A DNA stretch of 64,000 nucleotides from Cycas panzhihuaensis (taxonomy: Eukaryota > Cycadophyta), in contig CM041465.1 in NCBI GenBank assembly GCA_023213395.1, positions 129,215,741 through 129,279,740 on the forward strand, read 5' to 3'. Shown here piece after piece: positions 1 through 10,499 of the stretch (the stretch's first letter is position 1; each line of letters opens with the position of its first letter). Position numbers and translations under genes: made by a program. A model generated the notes under the pieces. The model made no database searches. It was not told where the DNA came from and saw nothing but the letters and a program-made list of their open reading frames with translations.

Positions 1-201
1 ATGTGGGATAAGTGTCCCTTGGGCTCTCTTGTGAGCAAAAGTGTATGAGGGGTACATTGATCCTCAAGTCACAACATTGTGCAACTAGAGAGAATGTGGG
101 TGTGTAGTTTATCACTTTAGGTGATAAGACACCTTTACATAAAGTACATAATATTACAATCTAAAGTACATTACATAACATTTAAACATAAAGGTTTAAC
201 A
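1..201 (-). repeat. Partial 3' LTR of Copia-A
   Basis: On the minus strand the purine tract AAGGTGGGG is followed at once by TGTTAAACC, the expected start of a copia LTR. The sequence runs off the left edge, so the LTR length and its end are unknown. Confidence 0.65.
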
Positions 202-213
202 CCCCACCTTAAT
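202..213 (-). other. Polypurine tract of Copia-A
   Basis: Minus-strand ATTAAGGTGGGG directly upstream of the LTR start. This is the usual position and composition of the plus-strand DNA primer in copia elements. Confidence 0.6.
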
Positions 214-215
214 AT

Positions 216-1295
216 TTATAATGTTAAGTCGAACACCAAGACCATCCTTGAATTTTTCAAACTTTTCTTTACCAAGTGGCTTGGTAAAGATATCCGCTAG
301 TTGTTGGTCTGTGGGCTTGTAGAAGAGGTTGATCTCATCATTTTGCATATTTTCCCTAATGAAATGGTGATGAACGAACTTCGATGTGCTTGGTCTTTGT
401 ATGAAAAACTAGATTCTTAGTCAACTTGAGCACACTTTGGTTGTCACAATATAACCTGGTGGGGTGATCCTGCTTAAGTTCAAGCTTGCTAAGAATAGCC
501 TCACAAGCTACGCTGACTACAACTTTGTACTCTACTTCCGTGGAGGACAAAGTAACATTGGGTTGCTTCTTGCAACTCCATGAAATAACTTCTGACCCAA
601 GGTGAAAACAATATCTTAAGCTATCCTGATATCCTGGTGGCTATCTTGGTATCCTACCCAATCAAAATCCGAGATCCCTTCCAAGATGAAGTTCTCATTA
701 TGTGTATATTGAAGGCCATGCTGCAATGTGCCTTTGAGATATCTCAGTATATGTTTTGCTACATTTCAATGCTTCAGATTGGGTTGAGACATGTACTTGG
801 AACAAATCCCAATTGCAAATGAAATATCTGGTCTAGTGTTGGTGAGATAGATTAGGCTACTCACTAGTTGTCGATATAATGTGAGATCTGTAGGTGTTGC
901 TTCCTAATCAAGTGATAACTTAGTTCCATTCTCTATGAGTGTACGCGAAGATTTGTAGTCTTCTATTCTGAATTGCTACAAAATGTCTCAAGAATATTTG
1001 ACTTGGAAAATGAAGATATGACCTAGTTGTTGCCACACCTCCATTCCTAAAAAATAATGGAGAAGTCTAAGATCAGTCATCTCAAAACTCCTCTTAAGGT
1101 CATCCTGGAGAATTTGTATCATCTTAGTGTCACTTCTAATGATCACTAAGTCATCAACATACAAAACGACAAAGACAACATGGTTTTTCCTAACTTTTAT
1201 GTACAAGTTAGGATTTGATGAGGATTGATGATATCCATATTTCAAAAAACAATCATCAATTTTAGAATACCATGCTCTTAGGCCCTTTTTCAAAC
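216..1295 (-). pseudogene. Copia-A pol, C-terminal part: end of RT plus RNase H
   Basis: The minus-strand translation starts with the RT segment GLRAWYSKIDD, carries an intact YVDD catalytic box at 1161-1150, then EMTDLRLLHYFLGMEV, the connection motif LTLYRQLVSSLIYLTNTRPDI, and the RNase H signature LSSTEVEYK and CDNQSVLKLTKN with TKHIEV. That is the normal copia order, so the segment is the RT thumb/connection and RNase H. In-frame stops occur around 600-900 and the piece lacks the first RT half, which lies beyond the I1 insertion. The RT box is intact but the enzyme is dead. Confidence 0.9.
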
Positions 1296-1786
1296 TGATG
1301 GAAAGAGGGTTAGTAACATTTACATAAATTAATAAATTGACATTAGATTAATATATAAACAACACTGAGTATCAATAAATACATAACACAGAATATAGAT
1401 AGGTGGAAAACCTCATTAAGAGATGAAAAACCACCTCAAAAAAATAAATATATATTAATAAAATAAATATACATTACAGGTTTTGATGAGGATCTCATCC
1501 TCTCTCTAAATCTTATTTTAGGTTCAACAATCTCTTTAATGAAAGAAAATCTAGTCAACCTCCAATTTCTGTACATACCATGATCATCATACTAAGACAT
1601 TAATACCTAACTACCTATGGACAGCAACCCGACAATCAGGCAAACAGACCAGCCTCCAGGAATCTAGGAAGAGACTTTTAAGGAGAGAAAAGTTCGTTGA
1701 AGTGAGGAGGTTGTTATTACAACAAACTTTACATAATTAAGTGTAAATATTAATAAGGTTAACAAAAGTAACATTACAATCTAGCA
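1296..1786 (-). repeat. I1 3' LTR
   Basis: Plus-strand copy starts TGATGGAAAGAGGG and ends CTAGCA, matching 4172-4662 over its full length. The gag frame runs into this LTR and stops at 1774. No convincing polypurine tract precedes it. Confidence 0.9.
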
Positions 1787-2448
1787 CAAGCTTGTGAAGG
1801 ATCTTTTAATTTTCTAGTCTGAATCAACATGTTTTGATGTTCAATAAGTTGATTCGTTAATTGATCAAAAGTAATTGGTGGATGTCTTGCCTGTTGCTTA
1901 GTGGTTTTGAAAATATTGAAATGTTTTGGGAGTTTATTAATTGCAAGACGAACATGTGTATCGTCATCTTTTGCATGTGTTACAGTGACTACTTTATCAC
2001 CTACTTTTGTAGAAAATTTGATAAAATTTGCTAGGTCTTTGTTAATGAGTTGAAGTTTAGACAAGAAATTTTCAAATTTAGGAAAATATGCATAATTTAG
2101 ATCATACATTTGTTGTTCTAACACAGGTAACTGTTGTGTATCAACCTTGGCATACTTTTCTTTAAGTGTTTTTCAGACAGTGGAAAGATCATCTGTTTCA
2201 GAGAACTGCCTACTAATGTCTGGAGAGAGGGAGGATAAGATGGTGCCTAAGGCTCCATCACAGTTCATCAGATAAACTATATAAGCTTCTAATGTTTCGT
2301 CTTTGGGTTTTGGAAACTCACCTGTGACATATCGCCATATCTTTTGTTGTTTAAGTTATTGGGATATTCTATTTTTCCAGTCAACATAATTAGATCCAGT
2401 TAACACTAGAATTGGTACATAGGAGGTTGTCCTTGGCATAAGTGCCAT
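1774..2448 (-). pseudogene. I1 gag (UBN2/copia type), two in-frame stops
   Basis: From an ATG at 2448 the frame begins MALMPRTTSYVPILVLTGSN and continues YVDWKNRI, the usual N-terminal core of copia Gag, then WRYVTGEFPKPKDE, and an open 116-codon tail from 2124 with PITFDQLTNQLIEHQ. Two stops (after KNRISQ and after DLSTV) break it. Gag forms the virus-like particle and binds element RNA. It has no zinc knuckle and no downstream pol: the frame ends inside the 3' LTR. It is about 225 codons, shorter than a full copia Gag, which suggests that an internal deletion fused gag to the LTR. Confidence 0.8.
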
Positions 2449-4160
2449 ATTGAGAATAGACCTTCTATTAGAGATCTTCTTAAGGAAAAATAAAAAGGAT
2501 TAGGACAAATTAACTGTTCGTAAAAAATAGATCACAATAATTTCTCAATTATAAATACAAAATTTTTAAATTTATTTTCCATTGACATACAAAATTTTAT
2601 TGACATTATTGATCAATAATTGTAATATGTGTAAGAGAGAAAAATTAAAGCATTTTACATTTCCAATTCATAGGTTGGATGTTTGCATGTCTAGTAATAT
2701 CATTTACATAATAAAGTAAAATAGTGAAATAACATCATAAGGAATATTTTAAGAAAATAATATAGGTACTTGATATAATAAGAAAAGATGAAGGTAATAA
2801 TACTGAGGAAGTGTAACAGAAAGTTTAGAAGCACGTACCTGAGCTTATTAGGTTAAATAGAAGGCTTGACTTTGAACGAGAATCTGCAGACCAAAATGAC
2901 ATCCAAAAGACTTGAAGGATGATTCAAACTGTCCGTATCTGAGTCACGAATCTGACGTTTCTTCCGGAATGGGATTTTGACTCTGTATGGAAAATTTACA
3001 ATGAAAAGAGCACAATTACCCCCTTTGAGAGAAGATTAATAAAAAAGAAATAATAAAGAGATGGCTTAAATAAAGGTTAAGCCCCTTTATAAAAATGGAC
3101 TGAGGTCATGTGGGAGACTTTAGTGACCAGGGTGTTGAACCTTAAGGGGCCAAGAACCTTATAATAAAATGATTTTATGAAAAGTTAAATGAAATTGAAA
3201 ATAATATATAGAAAGGTGGTGGATCCGACTTAGGTGTCTTTATTTTCGAATTTGTATTCTATTTGCGTCTGCCCGTCTGCCTGGTATATACCATGAAAGT
3301 TAGGGTTTTTAACCCTATTTTGCAGGTTCTTCTTGTGATGATCGGACGCTCTTTCTTGGACGTTCTTCACCCTATTTTGTAGGTTCTTCTTATGACGACT
3401 GACCGCTCTTTCTTGGAGGTTCTTCACCCTATTTCGGCGGCTCTTTCTTGGTTCTGCTTGTGACGACCGGCCACTCTTTTTGGGCTTCTCTTGGTTAATC
3501 TTTTGGATGTTCACCTTTGACGTTACGTCGTTGGAAATCTACGAGCATTCGCCTTGGAGGTGGGAGTCTGCGCCTTTGAAAAACTCACAAGCATTCGTCT
3601 TGCAGTTGGTGGTCTGTGCCTTAAAGATTTTGCAGTTGGGAGTCTATTCTCAAGCCTCTTCAGTTGCAGGATGGTGTCATTTTGTCATCTGTGGCCTCCA
3701 CATGTTTATAATGGCAGTGTTGACAGAGTTCTCTTCTTGAATGATGGTATTAGTAAGACTCTGGTGCGGCAAGTCTTCCTTTATGGCTCTCATGTGATCA
3801 AACTTGCCTTATTTCCATCATTTGAAGACAAATTTGTCTGTTCTGGTTCATCTTATAACTGTTATGTTTTTATTTGAAAAAATGTCTAATGGCGATTAGT
3901 AACTTTTCCTAAGAGTCCTTTTTTTGTATTAGTTGCTGAGGAACTGGTAACAGATGGTTCCAGTTGTTTTGATTTCTGCAGAATCTTCTTCGTGTATATA
4001 CGGAAAAACTGAAGATGATTGGGTTTTAGACCCAAATTTTGTACCTATTTTGTTATAAATAAATAATTCCTTTTTGTTTATGTTTGAGTTATAGATATTA
4101 GTCTATAAATCTGATTTTTAGTTGTTCATTTGTAAAAAAAAATTGACTTGTAAAGCCCTA
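2449..4160 (-). other. I1 leader between primer site and gag
   Basis: About 1.7 kb without recognised protein domains. It contains a 57-bp tandem repeat (3312-3480) covered by a 94-codon minus-strand frame (3514-3230), and a weaker ~48-bp duplication near 3545-3620. No pol sequence is seen on either strand. Confidence 0.6.
3312..3480 (-). repeat. 57-bp tandem repeat, three units, in the I1 leader
   Basis: Units begin at 3312, 3369 and 3426, each starting ACCCTATTT and containing a CTCTTTCTTGG core. The period is 57 bp, exactly 19 codons, so the minus-strand frame 3514-3230 reads a repeated Lys/Arg-rich peptide of the type KKNLQNRVKNVQERA. The third unit is the most diverged. Whether it is translated cannot be told from the sequence. 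Confidence 0.75.
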
Positions 4161-4171
4161 CTCTGATACCA
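4161..4171 (-). other. I1 primer-binding site
   Basis: Minus-strand TGGTATCAGAG directly follows the 5' LTR end, matching the primer site complementary to initiator-Met tRNA used by most plant copia elements. Confidence 0.9.
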
Positions 4172-4662
4172 TGATGGAGAGAGGGTTAGTAACAGTTACA
4201 TAAATTAATAAATTGACATTAGATAAATATATAAACAGCATTGAGTATTAATAAATACACAACACAGAATACAGACAGGTGGAAAACCCCATTAACGAAT
4301 GAAAAAACACCTCAGAAAAATAAATATATATTAATAAAATAAATATATATTACAGGTTTTGATGAGCATCTTATCCTCTCTCTGAATCTTGTTTTAGGTT
4401 CAGCAATCTCTTTAATGAAAGAAAACCTGGTCAGCGTCCAGTTTCTGTACGTACCATGATCATCATATTAAGACATTAATACCTAACTACCTATGGATAA
4501 CAACCCAACAATCAGGCAAATAAACCAGCCTCCAGGAATCTAGGAGGAGACTTTTAAGAAGACAAAAGTTCGTTGAAGTGAGGAGTTTGTTATTACAACA
4601 AACTTTACATAATTAAGTGTAAATATTAATAAGGTTAACAAAAGTAACATTACAATCTAACA
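4172..4662 (-). repeat. I1 5' LTR
   Basis: Direct-repeat partner of 1296-1786, with TG/CA ends. The primer site lies immediately inside. Confidence 0.92.
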
Positions 4663-4937
4663 CAATCCATACAGAGCCTTTTTAAGGCAACAGACCAAAT
4701 GTTCTTTGCCATGTGCAACATATCCATGAGGTTGCTTCAAATATACCTCCTCTTGAAGATCGTCATTGAGAAAGGTTCTCTTTGCGTCCATCTGATAGAT
4801 TGGCCATTTGCATTGAATAACTAAGGCCAATATAAGTTTGATGGTATTCATATTTGCTATAAATGCAAAGGTTTTCTCATAGTCAATGTCTTCTTTTTAT
4901 TTAAATCCCTTTGCAACAAGTTAAGTTCTATGATACT
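4663..4937 (-). pseudogene. Copia-A pol, middle RT block
   Basis: Minus-strand translation gives LVAKGFK, DIDYEKTFAF, IYQMDAKRTFLNDDLQEEVY, LKQPHGYV and HLVCCLKKALYGL. These are the palm-domain motifs just before the YVDD region of copia RT. One in-frame TAA follows KGFK, at a position that is usually Gln. The block is bounded by I1 at 4662 and T1 at 4938. Confidence 0.9.
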
Positions 4938-5424
4938 TGTAGCATGCCCAAAATAATATAGTAGACAGAAGCGCTATCTCCCATACAAATATATATTCAA
5001 AATAGATCATAACACATCACAACACTAAATTTCATATGTCACAATAGATAATTGCAGCAGTACAACCTCATAGACAGAAATAACAATAGCATATGTGAGT
5101 AATAAATAATATAAACAGAATGATAGCACCTGATAAAATATCCAACAGTTTGATGATCCTCTTCGAGGCGAGAGTGACCCTCCAGATAAGCAGGAGGCCC
5201 TAATGGTATGAGGCCATTATCCTTTCAGAACAGAAATTCTCCAAGATGCTCTTCAAAATGAGGGAGGCTCTATATTTATAGCCTTCAAACCCAACTACTT
5301 ACCTTTTCCCTCTAAAAAATCGACTTCATAATAAAATAAATAATTCTTCTTTTAATTCTTTTCTAAAAACCAACTTCACCATATTAAGTAAGACCGACTT
5401 CTTCTTTTATTTAGGAATGCGACA
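4938..5424 (-). repeat. T1 3' LTR
   Basis: 487 bp, begins TGTAGCATGCCC and ends GCGACA. It matches 8135-8602 and, more distantly, both T2 LTRs. A TATA-like string TATAAATATA (minus) lies at 5280-5271. Confidence 0.9.
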
Positions 5425-5440
5425 ATGCCCCTCCCCTTAA
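5425..5440 (-). other. T1 polypurine tract
   Basis: Minus-strand TTAAGGGGAGGGGCAT next to the 3' LTR. The same tract sits at the same place in T2 (11425-11410). Confidence 0.85.
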
Positions 5441-6314
5441 AATGATACTTCGCCCTTGAAGTATCGAGAATTGCTTGTAGCTCGGTCAGATCCTGTATGT
5501 CATAAAGATCTAGCTTAACATACAGATCCTTGCTAGATCCTGTATGTCATAAAGATCTAGCTTGATCTTGCACCTTCCATGGGATTTTGCTAGCAACTGT
5601 CTTGAGTTTTTCGAAGTTTGTTCCTGGGACTAGGTACATGTTATGTCTTGCTCTAAATCAGAAGGATCTTTGGACCTATGAGGTATCCCAAATGTCTTAT
5701 CCTAGTCTTGTCTTACATTTGCACATTTTGTTTTTTGATGGGATAGATTTTGAGAGAAGACATAAAGGCTTTTTGAAAAGAATTGGTCGTAAGGGTCATG
5801 GATTGATAATTGATTGTTGTGAAAAAGAAAAGGAAAGGTGGAATTATGAACCAAGATCAAGCGTAGCTTTGAATGTTTATAGCTTTAAATTTTGGAGTAT
5901 GCTTTGGATGGAGATGAAAATTTGTGCAGGTTTTGTTGGACCACAACACTTATTGGAAGACAAAGATGGATGGGGAATCAGCGATAGAAGTTCTTTATGA
6001 AAAAAGACTTTAACAGGTTTTTAGGCTTGGTATTCAAACAAAAAGAAAACAACTATTTTGATAGTATGAAATTGAAGGGGTTCCAAAAAAACTGACTGGG
6101 GTTTTGTAAGGGGTAATACTAAGAGATGAAACGTGACAAACAGGTTGGAGTTGTAGAGTATCCTGTTGAGGATGATCTACACGGGATAAAGGAGTAAGTA
6201 AGTAAAGAGATGAACTAGGGTTACAGAAAGAAATTGGGATTTGACCTACGAAAACTTTAAGCAGATTAAGATCATGGCTAACTATGGGTTGAGGAGAAGA
6301 GGGCTTTTGTATGG
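5441..6314 (-). other. T1 3' interior region shared with T2
   Basis: This region aligns by eye with T2 11426-12340. Near the purine tract both copies read on the minus strand as a tail ending TSRAKYHFKGRG (T1) or TSRAKYYFKGRG (T2). This resembles the C-terminal tail of chromovirus polyproteins that overlaps the purine tract, so the family may derive from a gypsy element that lost pol. A 28-bp direct repeat (about 5488-5516 and 5535-5563) is present only in T1. Confidence 0.5.
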
Positions 6315-6857
6315 CTATTGAACTAGGGAAAGAGAACAACTACCAAACAAAATGTGCATGTGCAATACAGGATCAATGAGTACCTTGCATGAAATTTGTT
6401 GAGAAAAGTCTACTTGTTCTTCATTGTCTTCGTGCTGCTCTTGTGAAACTTCAGCTTGTATTTCTTCTTTAATATTGTCTTGAGATTCTTCTGTTGCCTC
6501 TGCCTCTTTCAAGTCTTTTATATAGTCAAGTTGTACCCTCTGTGATGGTTCTTGTTTTAGGTCCTGCAAAATCCTTAGGATCTCCTCATTAATCGTTTCT
6601 TCTTCCTGTCCTTCCTCTTCAGCTTGAATTTTACCTTGGTTATGCCTCTGAAAAGTTGTGATAGCCACTTCTGAAAACTGGTACCATAGAAATGGCTCTT
6701 TAGCCCAATTAATAAACCATTCATAAGCTAGTTTGTTTAATATCATTTCTAATAATTGTCCGTACTCTTCAAAATATGTATCGGGCATGAATTTGAAGTC
6801 TTCTATCCATATTTTCATGTCTTCATAACCCTCTATATTATTTAAATCTGTCTCCAT
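6315..6857 (-). CDS. T1 Gag-like protein (Retrotrans_gag type)
   Basis: 180 codons from the ATG at 6857, chosen because T2 starts at the same homologous Met (METDL and MEIDL). The N-terminal 80 residues hold the gypsy-Gag pattern: Trp-led segment (IWIEDFKF), acidic stretch, then YEWFINWAKEPFLWYQFSEVAITTFQRH. The C-terminal half is highly acidic (EEEGQEEE, QEQHEDNEEQ) and may be coiled. No zinc knuckle and no D-[ST]-G protease motif are seen. Compared with T2 the frame is shifted near its end, so the last residues are probably not ancestral. Presumed role: particle formation or RNA binding, using enzymes from another element. Confidence 0.7.
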   Translation of the reverse strand: METDLNNIEGYEDMKIWIEDFKFMPDTYFEEYGQLLEMILNKLAYEWFINWAKEPFLWYQFSEVAITTFQRHNQGKIQAEEEGQEEETINEEILRILQDLKQEPSQRVQLDYIKDLKEAEATEESQDNIKEEIQAEVSQEQHEDNEEQVDFSQQISCKVLIDPVLHMHILFGSCSLSLVQ

Positions 6858-8118
6858 TTTTTTTTTCAATAAGGCTGCTCTTCAATGATTAAAATCTATA
6901 CTTTCTACTGGTCAAAACTATTACATATGGCCACTCATTACGAACGTCTCGAAACCAGGAACCCAACAGTTTAGATGGCACTGCAATCTGACACTTATAA
7001 CTAGAGTTATGGGAAAAAATGTCCAGGTACCCCCCTTTTCAAATAACTTAAAAGAAAAAAAAAATAAAGAATATGTTATTAAGTTTGTTTTATAACTTCA
7101 CCCTAGGTCGCATGGGGTTAACCATTGTAACCTTAGCGGCGGATTTGACCCAATATTGATTCTAATTAAATTAAAACAACAACAATATAAAAATATATTG
7201 AAAATTCTTGTTTGTTTATGCTACTCGCATACCCCCTAATTTCACAGTCATCTACGTGCGACATCCCTCCTGCGTGCGTGTAAACTGAAGGTCTGTGTTC
7301 GATTCCTCTCTCCGTAGTTCGTTCCTGCCTCCTGATGCGCCTTCGAATTATGTTGGCCTGTGATTGGGAATCTGCGTCCACGGGGCTGCTAAGTTATTAC
7401 ACAAGGTGGACGAATGTCAGACACCATGCAGTACAGATCTGCGCCTGACAGCCTGGAATAAGAGATTCTTCAGGCTCCGACTCTTCCTCGGACGATGGTA
7501 ACCTAGAATGATAGCGTCTTTGCATTCGTTGATGGGGATTTTGCCACAAATTTGCCGACTGATTGATATTTTTGTTTGTAAGTCGAGGTTTTCTCCCTGG
7601 CTCAGCATTGTGTAGACCACAGTTCTCTCCCTCAGACTCTTATGTCGTTTCTGTGGATGATAAGTAACTTCCAAATTCTCTGTGCCAGGTAACACCCTTT
7701 CTTGCTTTTGTCTCTGCAAGCTCTAGTTCTACTCTGTAATGGTAGCAGGATCATGGATTTCTCAAGGTGTAAGCAGAGTTGATAAAGGAAAATCTAGCGG
7801 CAATTTCCATGACCAATACACAAAGAATTGGTGTAGTCTTCACAAGATTCAAGCTTCACGTAGTTTTAATTCATGCCATCAATAGCTTCGGTTTGATGGA
7901 ATACAAACTCCACGTAGGGTATATACAAATCAGATAGGGTAGTAATCTCTTCACAGTGGTTGGTAGGCAGAGACTAGGCAGCTCTTCCACATAGCTGATA
8001 AATCCTTCCACGATTATGAAGATTTTTATTGATTCAGATTTCTAGGTTTCTTTTTCACCATCCTTTGATTTCGCAGGGTTTTGACTTTCTGTTTCAACCC
8101 CAAATTTGTTGTATACGC
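6858..8118 (-). other. T1 leader
   Basis: About 1.26 kb between the primer site and gag. The gag-proximal part (about 6880-7160) aligns with T2 12840-13130, but from about 7160 to the primer site I see no similarity to the T2 leader. Small minus-strand frames (7719-7417, 7381-7166) have no counterpart in T2 and are not called as genes. Confidence 0.5.
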
Positions 8119-8131
8119 GGCTCTGATACCA
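8119..8131 (-). other. T1 primer-binding site
   Basis: Minus-strand TGGTATCAGAGCC three bases inside the 5' LTR; full match to the initiator-Met tRNA 3' end. Confidence 0.9.
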
Positions 8132-8134
8132 ATT

Positions 8135-8602
8135 TGTAGCATGCCTAAGACAATACAGCAGACAGAAGCACTATTTCCAATACAAATATATATTCAAAAT
8201 AGATCATAGCACCTCACAACACTAAACTTCATGTCACAACAGATAATTGCAACAGTACAACCCCATAAACAGAAATAATAGTAGTATATGTGAGCAATAA
8301 ATAATATAAACAGAATGATAGCACCTGATAAAATATCCAACGTCTTGATGACCCTCTTCGAGGCAAGAGCGACCCTCCAAATAGACGCAAGGCCATTATC
8401 CTTTCACAACAGAAATTCTCCAAGATGCTCTTCAAAATGAGGGAGGCTCTATATGCATAGCCTTCAAACCCAACTTCTTACTTTTCCCTCCAAAAAACCA
8501 ACTTCATAATAAAATGAATAATTCTTGTTTTAATTCTTTTCTAAAAACTGACTTCACCATATTAAGTAAGACCGACTTCTTCTTTTATTTAGGAATGCTA
8601 CA
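8135..8602 (-). repeat. T1 5' LTR
   Basis: 468 bp, ends TGCTACA; direct-repeat partner of 4938-5424. The TATA box seen in the 3' LTR is altered here (TATATGCATAG region at about 8447-8460). Confidence 0.9.
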
Positions 8603-8830
8603 AAGTGGAATTTGGTTTTATATACCCATTTACAATTGATTGCCTATTTGTTCTTAGACAATTTGACCAAATTCCAAGTTCCATTTTTTTCAATAGAATG
8701 GATTTCTTCATCCATAGCAATTTTCCACTTTTCACTCTTACATGTTTCTCAAAAGTGGAAGGCTTATCTAAACAAAGCACTTTAGCCATAAGTGCATAGT
8801 TAACTGTTTACTACCTTATTTTAGATGGAC
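8603..8830 (-). pseudogene. Copia-A pol, N-terminal RT block
   Basis: The meaningful frame reads KWKIAMDEEIHSIEKNGTW, NLVKLSKNK, AINCKWVYKTKFH. This is the conserved start of copia RT. A stop replaces the usual Gln or Lys after SKNK. The longest open frame here is a different, meaningless one. The block abuts the T1 LTR at 8602. Confidence 0.88.
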
Positions 8831-9226
8831 GATTTCTTTCAATGACTTGATTGTTCTTTACCACTTGGGTAGCTTCTTCATGGATATAACTTGAACATCA
8901 ATATCCTAGGGCTGTAATGATTGATCAACGGAAGAACTACTGGGGTCAAATGGAGCTGAAGCTGAAGTAGACAAAGAAGCAATAGAAGCAGATGATGAAC
9001 ATGGTGTGGAAGATTATGAGGGTAGGAAGTCATCAATAATTTGCTTGCCTTTTTCAGGAGGAGGATGGATGGATGTTGGTTCCAACACTTCATTATCCTT
9101 AGCAAAGATTACATCATGAGATATATGCATTTTCTTGAAAATGGGATCATATACTCTATATGCTTTGTTTCTAAGAGAGTAACCAAGGAAAATATATTTG
9201 AGACTATTATGATCCGACGTCTTTCT
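8831..9226 (-). pseudogene. Copia-A INT-RT linker
   Basis: Low-complexity Ser/Pro-rich translation between integrase and RT (a run like SSTPCSSSASIASLSTSASA), typical of the unstructured linker after copia integrase. Frames are broken, and the linker has no catalytic motif. Confidence 0.6.
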
Positions 9227-9835
9227 TTACTGTTGGAGAATGTGCATATAAACAGTGCATCCAAAAGTCCTCATATGGCTTATAGTTGGCTTTTTGCCAG
9301 ACCAAGCCTCCTTTGGTGTGATATTGGTGACTACTATAGTTGGACTCCTATTGGCCACATAAGCTGTTGTGCGGAATGCTTCTGCCCAATAGGAAAGAGA
9401 AAGCCCTTTTGCATGCATCATGGCTTTGGCTTTGTTGGTCAAAGTCCTATCCATCCGCTTAGATACTCCATTCTGTTGAGGTGTGTGTGGAGTAGTGAGT
9501 TGTATTTTGATGCCATGGTCTTTGCAGAATTGATTAAACTCTCTTGAGGTAAATTCACCTCCATTGTCAGATCTCAACATTTTGATTGAAAATTTTGACT
9601 CATTTACCACCTTAAGTTTGAATTCTTTGAATTTTTTTAATGCCTTAAATTTATGCTTGATAAAGTAAACCCAAATTTTGTGTGAGGAGTCATCAATGAA
9701 GGTGATGTAGTACAAAGCTCCTCCAAACGATGATGTGGACATGGGTCCACATAGATTTGTGTAAACCAGCTGCAAAGGTTGTGATGCACGCCATGTTTTA
9801 CCTTTAGGAAAAGGCTCTCTATGATGTGTCCTCAT
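9227..9835 (-). pseudogene. Copia-A integrase core
   Basis: A 202-codon open stretch matches the copia integrase core: LVYTNLCGPMSTSS, YYITFIDDSSHKIWVYF, MLRSDNGGEFTSREF, TPHTPQQNGV, SYWAEAFRTTAYVANRSP, and KPTISHMRTFGCTVY. Of the DDE triad, the first Asp is Asn (YTN), the second is kept (RSDNGGE) and the Glu position in NGVSKR is Lys. The frame is long but catalytically dead. It precedes the linker and RT as expected for copia (PR-INT-RT order). Confidence 0.92.
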
Positions 9836-9853
9836 AATACATGCTTCACAAAG

Positions 9854-10400
9854 TCATTTTGATACTAATATCTTTGGAAACCCATATACCATGTTTTTGT
9901 TTAACATCATTTTGATGTTATCTAGGTTTAAGTGGCCTAGCCTGTTATGCCAAAGTTGCTCTTTGGTCATAGAATGTATGACAGAATATGTTGGAGTAGT
10001 ATCAAGTGTAATATTTGTTGCATCCAATTTGTAAAGGCCATGGTCTTCATGACCAATGGAAACCACTTGATCATATCTATCACTAATGGTACATTTTTCA
10101 CCTTTAGACAATATGACCATATGTTGTTTATCCAACTGACTAATAGATAAGAGACGTTTATGCATAGAAGGTATAAAGTAGGCATCACCTATTGGAAGCG
10201 TGGAAGTAGGGTGATTTGGAGAATGAAAAGAGACAATTTTGCCTACTCTAGATATCTCAACTGACTCATTATTGCCAAAAGTAATTGTTTGCCCTCTTCC
10301 TTCTTTAATATCATAGAGCAACTCTTAATTACCTATCATGTGTCGAGATGCTCCTAAGTTAATAATCCATGTGCTATCACTTTGTGAGTTGTGATAAGCA
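9854..10400 (-). pseudogene. Copia-A protease and pre-integrase domain
   Basis: Upstream of a stop near 10327 the frame reads STWIINLGASRHMIGN, the copia aspartic protease site with the catalytic DSG changed to NLG. The open part (10321-9854) continues LPIGDAYFIPSMHKRLLSISQLDKQ, and ends with QLWHNRLGHLNLDNIKMM, the His-rich pre-integrase zinc-binding region. Inactive as a protease. Confidence 0.88.
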
Positions 10401-10499
10401 TAAAACAATTTGTCCTCATTAGCAAATTGACTGGTGTGCCGTTGGTTGCCACCTTTAAAGCCCCCCTTTCCTCTTTGACCTCCTTGAAATCCACATCAA

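Larger units (their letters stand above)
1296..4662 (-). mobile_element. I1: gag-only LTR element inserted in Copia-A RT
   Basis: Two LTRs of about 491 bp bound it (1296-1786 and 4172-4662). By eye they differ at about 37 positions, roughly 7-8 percent. The primer site lies at 4171-4161. The target duplication reads GATTG at one side and GTTTG at the other on the minus strand, and removing the element restores the Copia-A reading frame between KALYGL and KKGLRAW. The 2.4-kb interior holds only a copia-type gag at its LTR-proximal end and a long leader; no PR, INT or RT is visible. Confidence 0.88.
4938..8602 (-). mobile_element. T1: non-autonomous LTR element with a gypsy-like Gag, copy 1
   Basis: LTRs 4938-5424 and 8135-8602 have perfect 7-bp inverted tips (TGTAGCA and TGCTACA at the outer ends). 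A polypurine tract lies at 5440-5425 and a primer site at 8131-8119, so all cis signals of an LTR element are present. The interior codes for a Gag-like protein only. It interrupts Copia-A RT between KTKFH and KYHRT, where about five codons of host sequence appear missing and the flanks (ATACT and AAGTG) do not match. T2 is a second copy of the same family. Confidence 0.88.

Noticed and set aside
3480-3877. Two overlapping plus-strand frames in I1
   Set aside because: They run antisense to the leader, overlap each other in different frames and show no domain.
5587-6000. 137-codon plus-strand open frame in T1
   Set aside because: The matching region of T2 is broken by shifts and stops on the plus strand, and both copies show a meaningful minus-strand tail next to the purine tract.
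9041-9547. 168-codon plus-strand open frame
   Set aside because: It lies opposite the Copia-A integrase and linker, has no family motif, and the minus strand gives clear integrase sequence.
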